Assembly (NCBI GenBank): GCA_017853885.1
Contig: JAFMIR010000002.1
Location: 62,001 to 126,000 of the forward strand
Reading direction: 5' to 3'
Source: Prosthecobacter sp.
Lineage (GTDB): Bacteria; Verrucomicrobiota; Verrucomicrobiia; Verrucomicrobiales; Verrucomicrobiaceae
DNA length: 64,000 nt
Shown: in pieces, positions 34,913 through 44,499 of the stretch
Layout: each line of letters begins with the position of its first letter
Numbering within the stretch: the first letter of the stretch is position 1
Translations under genes and position numbers: made by a program
Notes under the pieces: model-generated
What the model saw: the letters and a program-made list of their open reading frames with translations, nothing else
What the model was told of the DNA's origin: nothing
The model's database searches: none

Positions 34913-37672
34913 CTATGCTTGTTCTGTCATTCGTTTGTTCTTTTTCTTGCCACCACTGATGAATTCAACATCCGCAGCGATGACCTTATACTCGGGGCAC
35001 ATCGTGTCGGAATCGCAGCCTTGGCCGGTCACGTTGTTCACCATGGCTTCAGGAAAATGGAATGTCGTGTAGAGAATTCCTGACTTTACTTCATCGGTGA
35101 CGCGGGCTTCTAGCTCGACTTCACCACGCGCGCTGCTCAAGCGCACACGATCGCCGGTGCGAATGGATTTTTTCTTTGCATCGGCAGGATTGATGGACAG
35201 ATAGTCCTGCACGACAATTTCATTGTTGCCAGTTCGGCGGGTCATGGTTCCGCAGTTGTAATGCTCCAAAATGCGGCCGGTGGTAAGAATGAAGGGGAAT
35301 TGAGCGCCGTTCGTCTTCAGCTCGTTTGACTCTTTCCAGTCGAAGTAATGGAAGTGGCCTTTGCCACGCGAGAACTGCTCTTGGTGCATGATCTGAGTGT
35401 CGATACCGCCCTCTTTGATCGGCCATTGCAGGCCTTGTTCACCGAGGTTCTTCCAGGTCGCACCTTTAAAGAACGGAACAATCTGCGCGATCTCGGCAAG
35501 CACGCCATCGGGCGTGTAGTCGGCTTGTGGGAAGCCGAAGCGTTGCAACACTTCGCACATGATCTGGCCGTCGGGCTTGGTGCCTTCGAGAGGTTTCACA
35601 GCGGCGTTCACGCGCTGCACGCGACGTTCGGCGTTGGTAAAAGTACCGCTCTTTTCAAGGAATGAGGAGGCAGGGAGGATGACGTGTGCATACTTGGCCG
35701 TCTCAGTCATGAAAATCTCCTGCACGACGAGGAATTCAAGGCTTTCCATCGCGTGGCGGACGTGATGCGCATCGGGATCGGTTTGCACGACATCTTCGCC
35801 CATAAGCCAGAGGGCCTTCAATTTGCCTTCGATGGCCGCATCGAACATTTGCGGGATCTTCCAGCCGGGCTCGCTTGGCGCAGGTGTACCATAGAACTCG
35901 GTGTAGCGCTTCTGCACCGCGAGGTCGTTCATCTCAAAGTAGCCCGCGCCTTGATGCGGCTGGCAGCCCATGTCGGCGGCACCTTGGACATTATTTTGAC
36001 CGCGTAACGGGTTCACGCCGACGCCGGGACGCCCGATGTTACCTGTCATCATAGCGATGTTTGAGATGAGCATGACCGTTTTGGCTCCTTGCTCGTGCTC
36101 GGTGACGCCGAGACCATGGAAGCTCATAGCGGCCTCTGCGCTGGCGTATTCGAGAGCGGCGGCGCGGACAGTTTCGAGAGCCACACCGGTGATTTTAGCC
36201 AATTCGTCCAAATCGAGAGCTCTGAGGCCGTTTTCGAACTCTTCCCAGTTCTCGCAACGACTGCGCACGAAATCGGTTTTGACCAGACCGGCATCAAGAA
36301 TGCAACGGGCAAACATGTTGAGCAAGGCGACGTTAGTGCCGGGGCGGAGTTGAAGGTGATGCTTCGCATACGGCACGAGCTCGATCTTGCGAGGATCGAT
36401 GACGATGAGTGGCGTGCCTTTCATGATGTGCTGTTTCAGGCGGGCGCCAGTTACGGGGTGGCCTTCGGTGGGATTCGCACCGATGACCATGATGCAGCGG
36501 GTGTGCTCGATGTCCTCGTAGCTATTTGTGGCAGCACCAGTGCCAAAAGACTTCTGCATGCCCCAAGCGGTCGGTGAATGGCAGACGCGGGCACAGCAGT
36601 CGATGTTGTTTGTGCCCATCACATGACGAATGAACTTCTGCATCAGGTAGTTTTCCTCATTTGTGCAGCGTGCGGAAGAAATGCCAGCCACCGCATTGCC
36701 GCCGTGTTCATTTTTAATGCGGGTAAGATTGGACACAATGTGATCATAAGCTTCATCCCAAGTGCTTTCTTTGAAGCTGCCGTCACTTTGCCGGATCAGT
36801 GGCTTCCGGAGGCGGTCCTTATGATTGTAGAACTTGAACGCGAAACGGCCTTTCAGACAGGTGTGCGCATGGTTTACCTCTGCGTCGAATGGTGCTTGAA
36901 TGCTGAGCACCTCGTTGCCTTTCGTTGCGACATTTAAATTGCAACCCACGCCGCAATAAGTGCAGACGGTGCGCGTCTTCTTAGTTGCTTCAATGGATTT
37001 GGAGAAGAACACATCGCTGATGGCTGAGGTCGGACAAGCCTGCGCACATGCTCCGCAACTCACACACTCCGATTCCGCGAAGGATTGGTCGAGGCCTTTG
37101 ATGATCTTCGCGTTGAAGCCGCGACCATGCATCGAGAGCACATGCTGGCCCTGAATTTCATCGCAGGCACGCACGCAGCGTGAGCAGTTGATGCACTTTG
37201 ACAGCTCGCTGGTCATGTAGGGATGAGAGCGATCTTTTGTCCGGTCCAGGTGGTTGGCGCCCGCCGGGTAGCGCACACCTCGAATGCCCACCTTGGCCGC
37301 CACGGTTTGCAATTCGCAGTTTCCACTCACCTCGCATGTCAGGCAGTCAAGTGGATGGTCCGTTAACACAAGTTCCACGATGTTTTTGCGCAAACGGCGC
37401 ACTTTGGGGCCTTCCGTAAAAATGTGCATGCCCGGTGTAATTGGGGTATGACAGCTAGCGACTACACGACGTGGCCCGTCGGATTGCAAAGCGACCTCAA
37501 CACTGCAAACACGGCATGCTCCATATGGCTCCAACTGCGGCGCATCACACAATGTTGGAACAAATCCGCGTCCGCGATGCCGGTCGATGAATTTGAGTAA
37601 GGTTTCACCCGTTTCAAAACGAAGGGGCTCTCCATCAATGAATGCTGTGAGAGTGGATAGATCCTGTACCAT
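34913..37672 (-). CDS. fdhA: Formate dehydrogenase alpha subunit with NuoG-like N-terminal Fe-S domains (Cys type)
   Basis: A 919-residue molybdo- or tungstopterin enzyme oxidising formate to CO2. A [2Fe-2S] site uses Cys42, 53, 56 and 74. A NuoG-type His/Cys cluster region follows (LDCLTCEVSGNCEL). Two [4Fe-4S] ferredoxin motifs are in KCINCSRCVRACDEIQ and ECVSCGACAQACP, and a further cluster sits at CTYCGVGCNL. The catalytic residue is Cys364 in DCCARVCHSPTAWGM, so no selenocysteine is needed. This layout belongs to soluble NAD-linked FdsA/FdhF-like enzymes. Their FdsB/FdsG partners, and FdhD, are not in the window. The C-terminus ends in a Lys-rich tail. It could be a single-gene unit. Confidence 0.93.
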   Translation of the reverse strand: MVQDLSTLTAFIDGEPLRFETGETLLKFIDRHRGRGFVPTLCDAPQLEPYGACRVCSVEVALQSDGPRRVVASCHTPITPGMHIFTEGPKVRRLRKNIVELVLTDHPLDCLTCEVSGNCELQTVAAKVGIRGVRYPAGANHLDRTKDRSHPYMTSELSKCINCSRCVRACDEIQGQHVLSMHGRGFNAKIIKGLDQSFAESECVSCGACAQACPTSAISDVFFSKSIEATKKTRTVCTYCGVGCNLNVATKGNEVLSIQAPFDAEVNHAHTCLKGRFAFKFYNHKDRLRKPLIRQSDGSFKESTWDEAYDHIVSNLTRIKNEHGGNAVAGISSARCTNEENYLMQKFIRHVMGTNNIDCCARVCHSPTAWGMQKSFGTGAATNSYEDIEHTRCIMVIGANPTEGHPVTGARLKQHIMKGTPLIVIDPRKIELVPYAKHHLQLRPGTNVALLNMFARCILDAGLVKTDFVRSRCENWEEFENGLRALDLDELAKITGVALETVRAAALEYASAEAAMSFHGLGVTEHEQGAKTVMLISNIAMMTGNIGRPGVGVNPLRGQNNVQGAADMGCQPHQGAGYFEMNDLAVQKRYTEFYGTPAPSEPGWKIPQMFDAAIEGKLKALWLMGEDVVQTDPDAHHVRHAMESLEFLVVQEIFMTETAKYAHVILPASSFLEKSGTFTNAERRVQRVNAAVKPLEGTKPDGQIMCEVLQRFGFPQADYTPDGVLAEIAQIVPFFKGATWKNLGEQGLQWPIKEGGIDTQIMHQEQFSRGKGHFHYFDWKESNELKTNGAQFPFILTTGRILEHYNCGTMTRRTGNNEIVVQDYLSINPADAKKKSIRTGDRVRLSSARGEVELEARVTDEVKSGILYTTFHFPEAMVNNVTGQGCDSDTMCPEYKVIAADVEFISGGKKKNKRMTEQA

Positions 37673-37816
37673 GGCTGGAGATGCGGTAGACGGAGGTTTG
37701 AGAAACGGGACAAGAAACTGACTTTGGTTAAAATAACGTCAAAGGCTCACAAATGCACGATGGAATTTGCTGGTCCGAAGAGTGTGAAATGGATTATTCA
37801 GCTTTCCTGATTGGGC

Positions 37817-39064
37817 TCACCCCATGAGACCGCTGATGTCGATCAGGTGGAGTTGCCGCCCATTCGCACCATCCGGCGTATCGATGCAGACGAGCCGCTC
37901 GTCACGGCTGCTACGCGGGTGACAATCACAACGCCATTCTCCTTTGTATTCCGGTGGTTGAGCAAAGTGACCCAAGTCAATTCGCTTTTGGGTAGCGATG
38001 TGATAGAGATGTGGCGTTTGGATGCGGCGCACGCCTTGGGCGTAAGTGTCATTGAGGATCCACTCGTTATTTTTGAGATAGGTGAGATGGCCAGACTTGT
38101 CGAGAACGCCATGCCCGATCTCCTCCACGATACCGCTGTCCTTGTCCTCAAAGAGGAAATCACCCCAGTCGGCATTTCCCAGCCAGTTCTTCGCCTGAGA
38201 GAGAATGTGTGTGGCGTCCCGCCAGATGAAATGGGAAGCATAGCCGTTCGGGATCACGATGCGCAGGTCGCTGCCATCCATGTTCATCGTGATCAGTCGC
38301 GTGAGGTGCCCACCCTTTGGCTGCGTCCAGCGGTGGAGCATGATAAAGCGCTTCCCATTTGGTCCCACGAGCAAGTGATAGGCGTGATGCTTCGAATCGG
38401 GATGATTCTCCATCACGGTGCCGGTCATTGCGAGTGTCTTGTGGCTCACGATGAGCTTCTCGACACCGGTTTCGAGGTTCACATGTGTCACACCGCTGCT
38501 CTCGGGGGCCATGTCATTGAAAAAGCGGTCACGGATGCCAGCATAGCCATACCCGGGCCGGCAGTCCGCCACGCGGGCGAAATCACAACTCACGCCTTCC
38601 TTGCCATTCGGACTCAAAGCGTAAATCGGGAAGGGGAGTGTGTGCTTCTCCATTGTCTTCACGTCGAGGATGTGGCTGACAAACTTGTCTTTCTCGCGGT
38701 CATTCCAAATCACCTTCGACTCGCTGCCGGGTATCCATTGCAGCATGCAGCCCTGTTGCCAGCACCAGGCGTTCGATTTGCCAAGCGGGATCCATCGGTC
38801 ACGATCCTGAATGTCGACCATCCCCACCTCAATCACGTCTTCCGACGTGGGCGAGCGATGTTCAAAAGCTACCTTGTTCGACAGCACAAAGCGATTGTCC
38901 GGTGAAAATTGTAGCTTGTCGTAGTAAGCGAACCAGTGAAAGCCTGGGCCTTTAGTGATGATGCGGGTCGGTGGAAACTTAGGGGGGCTTTCTTGGCCCC
39001 TAAGAGCAAGGGCAGATAGGGGTAGCGTGGACAGAAAGCGGCGGCGACTGGTTGGAGCAAGCAT
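37817..39064 (-). CDS. Tat-exported beta-propeller-like protein of unknown function
   Basis: A 415-residue protein. The start at 39064 is set by a twin-arginine-like signal (SRRRFLSTLPLSALALRG). The body repeats short beta-strand units, such as FSPDNRFVLSNKVAF, GSESKVIWNDREKDKFVSHILD and FIMLHRWTQPKGGHLTRLITMNMDGSD. A DATHILSQAK segment and a His/Asp-rich end (CDCHPRSSRDERLVCID) follow. This resembles WD40/TolB-type propellers of oligogalacturonate-lyase-like proteins, but no catalytic set is certain. The opposite strand is also open for 364 codons here; the minus-strand frame has the signal peptide and regular strand pattern and is the real gene. Confidence 0.75.
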   Translation of the reverse strand: MLAPTSRRRFLSTLPLSALALRGQESPPKFPPTRIITKGPGFHWFAYYDKLQFSPDNRFVLSNKVAFEHRSPTSEDVIEVGMVDIQDRDRWIPLGKSNAWCWQQGCMLQWIPGSESKVIWNDREKDKFVSHILDVKTMEKHTLPFPIYALSPNGKEGVSCDFARVADCRPGYGYAGIRDRFFNDMAPESSGVTHVNLETGVEKLIVSHKTLAMTGTVMENHPDSKHHAYHLLVGPNGKRFIMLHRWTQPKGGHLTRLITMNMDGSDLRIVIPNGYASHFIWRDATHILSQAKNWLGNADWGDFLFEDKDSGIVEEIGHGVLDKSGHLTYLKNNEWILNDTYAQGVRRIQTPHLYHIATQKRIDLGHFAQPPEYKGEWRCDCHPRSSRDERLVCIDTPDGANGRQLHLIDISGLMG

Positions 39065-39436
39065 GCCAATCACTACGAGTTATTGAGCGAGAGATTTTCG
39101 ACGAAATATTCAGCAGTTCTGCATGCCTGCAGATCTCGAGTGGGCGAAGAGAATCATTTATTTGAAAATGCCATCTTGCACGTTTGGAGCTGAGTCCTTT
39201 CCAACAATCCCAACCCTAATCATTCATATGACGCGATCCGGTGTTCTCGCGAGAATAAACTTTGTTATAAAACATCTTAAGCTTACTGATTGCGATCTGA
39301 AGCAGATACATGCAGTATTCATCATGAGCGATCACCTCACAAATAGTTGCGGTCCCACAATGCGCTTAAAGACTTGGTAGCCTATAGGTAAATTACCCTT
39401 TGAACAGATTTCCTTTTTGGGAAGAGTGCCGATGGC
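39065..39436. other. 372 bp gap without a recognised gene
   Basis: Lower in GC than its neighbours by eye. A plus-strand frame at 39123-39380 (85 codons) has no ribosome site, domain or signal, and I do not call it. A short palindrome, GGTAAATTACC near 39386, lies downstream of the rpoD stop but lacks a T-run. No RNA gene recognised. Confidence 0.4.
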
Positions 39437-41269
39437 TTATTGAGCAACAACGCCTCCGAGTTTTCGTAGGCGAGTAGGGTGTCTTAGCTTGCGCAGTGCT
39501 TTGGCTTCGATTTGCCGAATGCGCTCGCGCGTCACATTGAATTGCTTACCCACCTCTTCTAGAGTGCGGCCTTGACCACCATCGCTAAGGCCAAAACGCT
39601 GGTCAAGCACTTCACGCTCCCTTGGATTGAGGCTGTGAAGCACATCGCGCAGTTTGTCCCGTAGAAGATGCATGGAGGTGAGCTCCATGGGGTCTCGTGC
39701 TTCTTTGTCTTCAATGAAGTCGCCGAACTCGACATCCCCGTCACCTCCTTCGCCTCCCACCTTAGCCTGCATGGAAATAGTGGGCTGGGACATGCGTAGC
39801 ACGGCATTCACGCGATCGACAGGAATCTGAATCTCTTCAGCGATCTCCTCTGGGGTAGGTTCACGCCCGAGTTCCTGATGCAACTGTCGGAACACCCTCA
39901 TCAGCTTGTTGATGGTTTCGATCATGTGCACCGGGATGCGGATGGTACGTGCCTGATCTGCGATGCTGCGCGTCATGGCTTGCCGGATCCACCAGGTGGC
40001 GTAGGTGCTAAATTTGTAGCCGCGTCGGTATTCGAACTTCTCGACCGCTCGCATCAGTCCCATGTTACCTTCTTGGATGAGATCGAGGAAGCTCAGGCCA
40101 CGATTGGTGTATTTTTTGGCAATCGAGATGACCAAGCGAAGGTTAGCCTCGATCATTTCCGTTTTAGCCTTGGTTGACTCAGCAACACACCTCACTGCGT
40201 TTTTTGCCAGTTCACGGAATTCGGAGGCGCTCATCCAGACACGGTTTTCGAAATCGCGAACTGCTTGCTGTCCCGTCTGACGTCGTGGGTGCTCTTGAAT
40301 AGCCTTTTCAAGCGTGTCGAGCTTAGCCAGTTGCTCCTGAGTCAAGGAGATGAAGTCCTCCATGACTTTTTGTTTGAAGTGAAATTTTTCACATAGCTTG
40401 AAAAGCGCACCTCGCAGAGATTCAAATTGCGCTCGAATGCCCTCTTTCTTGCGGGTTCCAGCGTCAGAAAGCGATTTGTGGAGTCCTGCGCATTTTTCCA
40501 ATAACTCTCGTGCCTGTGGTAGTCGTGTGCGGAGTTTTTTGAAGTAGCTGTCGCGTTCCGCGGCTTTATGATCAGAGACGATTTTATCAAAACGCTCGGC
40601 ACCACTTTCAAGATTGGCTGCATGCTGGATATAGGCTTCTGCTACAACGCCAAGTTTGTGCATGCAATTCCGTAGGCCTTGATCAGCGCGCTCGATGCGT
40701 TTGGAAATCTCGATTTCTTGCTCTCGCGTCAGCAATGGCACTTGGCCCATTTGCCGCAAATACATGCGAACAGGATCGTCGAGCGTGTCGAGCTTGGTCG
40801 ATTCCGTATCGCGCTCGCGAGTAAGCAGACGTCGGGCTTGTTCCACTTCGCCATCGTCCAGCAGCTTAATTTCCATGGCTCGAAGCCGCGAGATGAGCTC
40901 ATCCATCAATTCAGCGGTCACAAAGCCATCGGGTAGAGTGTCATTGAGGTCGTCCCAAGAAAGGTGTCCCTGCTCGCGCGCCAAGCGGATGAGCATACGA
41001 AGACGACTCTGCACTTCGGTAGAATTGATGTCGGAATGCGTCACCATCGGCCCAGATGACTGCTTGGATTGTGGATGCTTAGGTGGACGGCCTCGGCCGC
41101 GTTTGATCACGGAGCCATCCGGTGCTACAGGCAAAGGGGATTTTTCCTTCAGGGGATGCAGTCGAGGACGACCACGACCCCGTTTTACCGGCGTCTCGGA
41201 CGTTGATCCGGCCAGAGTCGTAGAATTAGATACGGGGTTGCCCAAGTGATTCGTTTTAGATGCAGCCAT
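39437..41269 (-). CDS. rpoD: Primary sigma factor with N-terminal AT-hook extension
   Basis: The housekeeping sigma-70 factor, 610 residues. Region 1.1 is at about 78-140 ([20 protein letters not shown]), and region 1.2 begins [23 protein letters not shown] non-conserved helical region follows. Region 2 contains [58 protein letters not shown]. Region 3 is next, and region 4 has [30 protein letters not shown]. An extra 75-residue front segment carries two AT-hook cores, KRGRGRPR (29-36) and KRGRGRPP (56-63), absent from E. coli RpoD. It lies 35 bp downstream of dnaG on the same strand, as in the classical macromolecular-synthesis operon, though without rpsU. Confidence 0.96.
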   Translation of the reverse strand: MAASKTNHLGNPVSNSTTLAGSTSETPVKRGRGRPRLHPLKEKSPLPVAPDGSVIKRGRGRPPKHPQSKQSSGPMVTHSDINSTEVQSRLRMLIRLAREQGHLSWDDLNDTLPDGFVTAELMDELISRLRAMEIKLLDDGEVEQARRLLTRERDTESTKLDTLDDPVRMYLRQMGQVPLLTREQEIEISKRIERADQGLRNCMHKLGVVAEAYIQHAANLESGAERFDKIVSDHKAAERDSYFKKLRTRLPQARELLEKCAGLHKSLSDAGTRKKEGIRAQFESLRGALFKLCEKFHFKQKVMEDFISLTQEQLAKLDTLEKAIQEHPRRQTGQQAVRDFENRVWMSASEFRELAKNAVRCVAESTKAKTEMIEANLRLVISIAKKYTNRGLSFLDLIQEGNMGLMRAVEKFEYRRGYKFSTYATWWIRQAMTRSIADQARTIRIPVHMIETINKLMRVFRQLHQELGREPTPEEIAEEIQIPVDRVNAVLRMSQPTISMQAKVGGEGGDGDVEFGDFIEDKEARDPMELTSMHLLRDKLRDVLHSLNPREREVLDQRFGLSDGGQGRTLEEVGKQFNVTRERIRQIEAKALRKLRHPTRLRKLGGVVAQ

Positions 41270-41304
41270 ACTTGCCGCGTGGTTTTCTCTCCGGAAAGTT
41301 ACTT

Positions 41305-43167
41305 CTAGCTGGAAAGGGGGCGACTATTCTGAGGGCTCCGCAAGCGGTCAAGGCTTTCTTTCAGGCGGGCATTGAGCTCCATGACTTTGTGTTGCAGGTC
41401 TTCCATTTCCTTGGCGGATATGCTTTGCAGCCTTAGACGCCCTTTGGTGCGTTGGAGCAGATTTTGAAGGCGGGTGACATTCAAGGCATCCAAGGCTTGC
41501 ATAGCATCTGATAAGTCCCCGGGCGGCCGCTTGCGTGCCAGCAGCATGCTGAAAGCTGCCTCGAGTCCTCGTTCGAGGCCGGACATAAAAGTGGTGCGTG
41601 AAACTTCGTTCGATGGGTCATAGCGACTGCGCCATAGCAGGCCGAGAAGTTCCGTGCCTGGCACCTCGCTGAGAATTTCCTCGCATTCCGTTTCACGTAG
41701 CCAGAACAGAACTTCGTTATCGGCGAGGGCGAGTTGGCATAAAAGCATCGAATTCGGATTTTGTGCTGAAACCAATTTCTTTGCGTCTTCTTCAGGGCGT
41801 ATGGGCTTTTGTGCCGCAGACTCGGATTTGGGTGCGTTATTTTGGTTTTTCGCAACACGAGCCACCATGCGGTTGAGTTCCTCTTCTGGCACTTCAAGTA
41901 ACTTGGCCACTTTGTTTACTGCTGCCACCCTCTGAGCAACACCAGAGTAAACCGCTACCGCCGATGCTACCTGCTCAGCCATGCGCACTCGCTCCACCAT
42001 GCCTTCACCTTTCGTGCTGGCCCGCAAATGGCGGATTTGGTGTTCCAAGAACTCCGGTGCGGCGTCCACGATTGACCGCAAGGCGTCTGCACCTTGTTCG
42101 CGAATCAGGGAATCTGGGTCTTCGCCCTGAGGCAGAGCGGCGACACGCACCGATAGACCATGCGGCGATAAAAGCTCAAAGGCCCGCTCCGCAGCCTTGC
42201 GGCCCGCGGCGTCGCTGTCATAGCAAAGAATGACCTCGTTGCACAAGCGCTTGAGCATTTTGGCATGCTGCTCCGTGAAGGCCGTGCCCTGACCTGCAAC
42301 GACGTTTTGCAAGCCGGCCTCGAAGATCATGATCATATCGATTTGCCCCTCGCAGATGATTGCCTGGCCTGCTTTAGAAATGAAGCGCTTCGACTTATCG
42401 AATCCAAAGAGCACGCGACTTTTGTTAAATAGCGCTGTCTCCGGTGAGTTCACATACTTTCCGCCTTTCTGCTCAGGGTCGAGGATGCGCCCGCTGAAGG
42501 CGATCACGTCCCCATTATCATTCCGAATGGGAAACATCAGGCGATGCCGCCAGCGCGGATAGCTTCGCCCACCGCGTCCATGCTCGTCTTGATCCGCCAC
42601 GCTAAAAATGCCAGCATCGACGAGGATCTGCTCGCTCAGCCTGTGCTCTGCCATCCACTCGCGGTAAAACGCCCGATTCTCTGGCGCGTAACCCATCTGC
42701 CAGCGCTTCGCCATCTCGCCATTGATGCCACGGGATTTTAGATACTCGCGGGCTGGTGTGGCGATTTGATGTTTCATTAGCAGCAGGTGAAACCATGCTG
42801 CCGCCTCTTTGTTTGCCTTAAGAAGCAGTGCACGCTGCTTCGCCTCTGCCTCCGCGTTCGCATCCCAAACATCCTCCTCAATGCGAATTCCCGCAGCATC
42901 GCCGAGTCGTTTTACTGCCTCCACAAAAGAAAGGCCATCATGCTCCATCACAAAACGAATAGCTGATCCGCCAGCACCGCAGCCAAAGCAGTGGTAGGTC
43001 CCGCGTGCCGGGCTCACATTGAAAGACGGTGTCTTTTCATTGTGAAAGGGACACAGGCCTAGAAAGTTTGTTCCAGCACGCCGCAGCTTTACCGAACGCC
43101 CGATAAGCGCCACGATATCCGTGGCGGCGAGCACTTGGTTGACGGTTTCCTCCGGAATACGACCCAT
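41305..43167 (-). CDS. dnaG: DNA primase
   Basis: DnaG makes RNA primers at the replication fork. The 620-residue protein starts at 43167 ([23 protein letters not shown]), the family N-terminus. The CHC2 zinc motif uses Cys39, His42, Cys60 and Cys63. The polymerase domain shows [20 protein letters not shown], and the TOPRIM core has [11 protein letters not shown] and [16 protein letters not shown]. The C-terminal DnaB-binding region is present but divergent and ends in a Ser-rich tail. It precedes rpoD by 35 bp, so the two are likely co-transcribed. It is divergent from a YeiH-type transporter gene, with about 100 bp shared for promoters. Confidence 0.96.
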   Translation of the reverse strand: MGRIPEETVNQVLAATDIVALIGRSVKLRRAGTNFLGLCPFHNEKTPSFNVSPARGTYHCFGCGAGGSAIRFVMEHDGLSFVEAVKRLGDAAGIRIEEDVWDANAEAEAKQRALLLKANKEAAAWFHLLLMKHQIATPAREYLKSRGINGEMAKRWQMGYAPENRAFYREWMAEHRLSEQILVDAGIFSVADQDEHGRGGRSYPRWRHRLMFPIRNDNGDVIAFSGRILDPEQKGGKYVNSPETALFNKSRVLFGFDKSKRFISKAGQAIICEGQIDMIMIFEAGLQNVVAGQGTAFTEQHAKMLKRLCNEVILCYDSDAAGRKAAERAFELLSPHGLSVRVAALPQGEDPDSLIREQGADALRSIVDAAPEFLEHQIRHLRASTKGEGMVERVRMAEQVASAVAVYSGVAQRVAAVNKVAKLLEVPEEELNRMVARVAKNQNNAPKSESAAQKPIRPEEDAKKLVSAQNPNSMLLCQLALADNEVLFWLRETECEEILSEVPGTELLGLLWRSRYDPSNEVSRTTFMSGLERGLEAAFSMLLARKRPPGDLSDAMQALDALNVTRLQNLLQRTKGRLRLQSISAKEMEDLQHKVMELNARLKESLDRLRSPQNSRPLSS

Positions 43168-43268
43168 GCTATTGATAGTGGAGCGCAGCGCGCAGCGCGC
43201 AAGGCTCGGAGGTGATTCCATGCCACCCCTCCGTAAAAAAAGCTTTTTCGTCTCGTTTGCTTTTCACC

Positions 43269-44465
43269 ATGCCCGACTCCCCGACTCCAGCCGCCTCTTC
43301 TTCAGCATCAAGTTCCGAATCGTTCTGGAAAAACGATGACTGGCTGGCTGTGATCGGTGGATTGCCCATTCTGGCTGCTTTAGCCGCTGGGTGGGCACCC
43401 TCGATTTGGGTAATGATGAGCTCGCTGGCGGCGCTTGTGGCTTTGTTCTTCGGTCCACGGGTGCTTTTCGGCGCGGCCATCGTGCTTGCGTTGGCCTGGG
43501 GCGCTCAGCAGATCGCTGCCTGGAAGCCCATGAAGGACTATGGCATCGAATATGTCGTCTTTTCGCTCGCGCTAGGGCTGCTGTGGAGTCACCTGCTGCC
43601 GATGCCCGGCTGGCTGCGTGATGCAGCGCGGGCGGAGTTTTTGATCAAGGTTGGGATTGTCATTCACGGGGCCACCATCGCACTGCCGGAAATCATGAAA
43701 GCGGGCATTCCGGGGATGATTCAGGCCGCACTAGTGATTCCCGTGGTGTGGTATGCCTGCTACTTCATCGCGAGCAAGCTGAAGGTGGACGATGAATTCA
43801 GCGTGATGCTCTCCACGGCGGTATCGATTTGTGGTGTATCCGCCGCCATCGCTGCCTGCGGTGCCATTCAGGGTGACAAAAAGAAGCTATCGTATGTTAC
43901 CTCGCTCGTTTTGGTCTGCGCGATGCCGATGATCATCCTGATGCCTATGGCGGTGAATGCGCTTGGTCTCTCGCAGGAGGTAGGCGGAGCTTGGCTCGGT
44001 GGCACACTCGATACCACGGCGTCCGTGACTGCTGCCACCAAGTCAGTCGGGGAGAAGGCCATCGACATCGGCACCATCGTCAAATCTGCTCAAAATGTGC
44101 TCATCGGCGTGGCAGCCTTTGTTTTGTCCGTGTGGTGGTCGATGCGTGGAGGTGCAGATGCCGGTCAGCGAGTGTCTCCGGCCGTGATTTGGGAGCGATT
44201 CCCGAAGTTTGTGGTCGGTTTCATCTTCGCCTCGATCCTTTTCTCCTACTGGGTGCCTGCTGAGGCGCTGAAAGCAGCCAAAGACCCGATCAAGACTTTC
44301 CGCGATGTGTGGTTCGCTGCCGCCTTTGTCTGCATTGGTCTCGAAACGAAGCTCGGCGAGCTTTTCAAGCTCGGCGGGGGTCGTCCGGCGCTGGCTTTCA
44401 TGGGGGGGCAGATCTTCAACATCGGTTGGACGCTTTTGCTGGCGATGTGGCTGTTTGGAAAATAA
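43269..44465 (+). CDS. YeiH/UPF0324 family membrane transporter (putative sulfate exporter)
   Basis: A 398-residue integral membrane protein with about ten hydrophobic helices after a Ser/Ala-rich cytoplasmic start. Family blocks are YVVFSLALGLLWSHLL, EFLIKVGIVIHGATIALPEI, and the repeat-like AVSICGVSAAIAACGAI, followed by GGAWLGGTLDTTASVTAA and AFVCIGLETKL. UPF0324 proteins are annotated as sulfate exporters, partly from the TauZ group, but evidence is thin, so the substrate is uncertain. The ATG at 43269 is chosen; the frame extends to 43212 but would overlap dnaG promoter space. It is 34 bp upstream of the lipid operon and could be co-transcribed with it. Confidence 0.85.
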   Translation: MPDSPTPAASSSASSSESFWKNDDWLAVIGGLPILAALAAGWAPSIWVMMSSLAALVALFFGPRVLFGAAIVLALAWGAQQIAAWKPMKDYGIEYVVFSLALGLLWSHLLPMPGWLRDAARAEFLIKVGIVIHGATIALPEIMKAGIPGMIQAALVIPVVWYACYFIASKLKVDDEFSVMLSTAVSICGVSAAIAACGAIQGDKKKLSYVTSLVLVCAMPMIILMPMAVNALGLSQEVGGAWLGGTLDTTASVTAATKSVGEKAIDIGTIVKSAQNVLIGVAAFVLSVWWSMRGGADAGQRVSPAVIWERFPKFVVGFIFASILFSYWVPAEALKAAKDPIKTFRDVWFAAAFVCIGLETKLGELFKLGGGRPALAFMGGQIFNIGWTLLLAMWLFGK

Positions 44466-44499
44466 ATGTCAAACAGCCTCTCAGGCTTTAAGCTGCCAA

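Noticed and set aside
37811..38905. A 364-codon plus-strand open frame
   Set aside because: It is antisense to the Tat-exported propeller gene (37817-39064), which has a signal and regular strand pattern. The plus frame shows no domain.
39123..39380. An 85-codon frame in the gap upstream of the rpoD 3' end
   Set aside because: No ribosome site, domain or composition support, so it is probably chance in an AT-richer gap.
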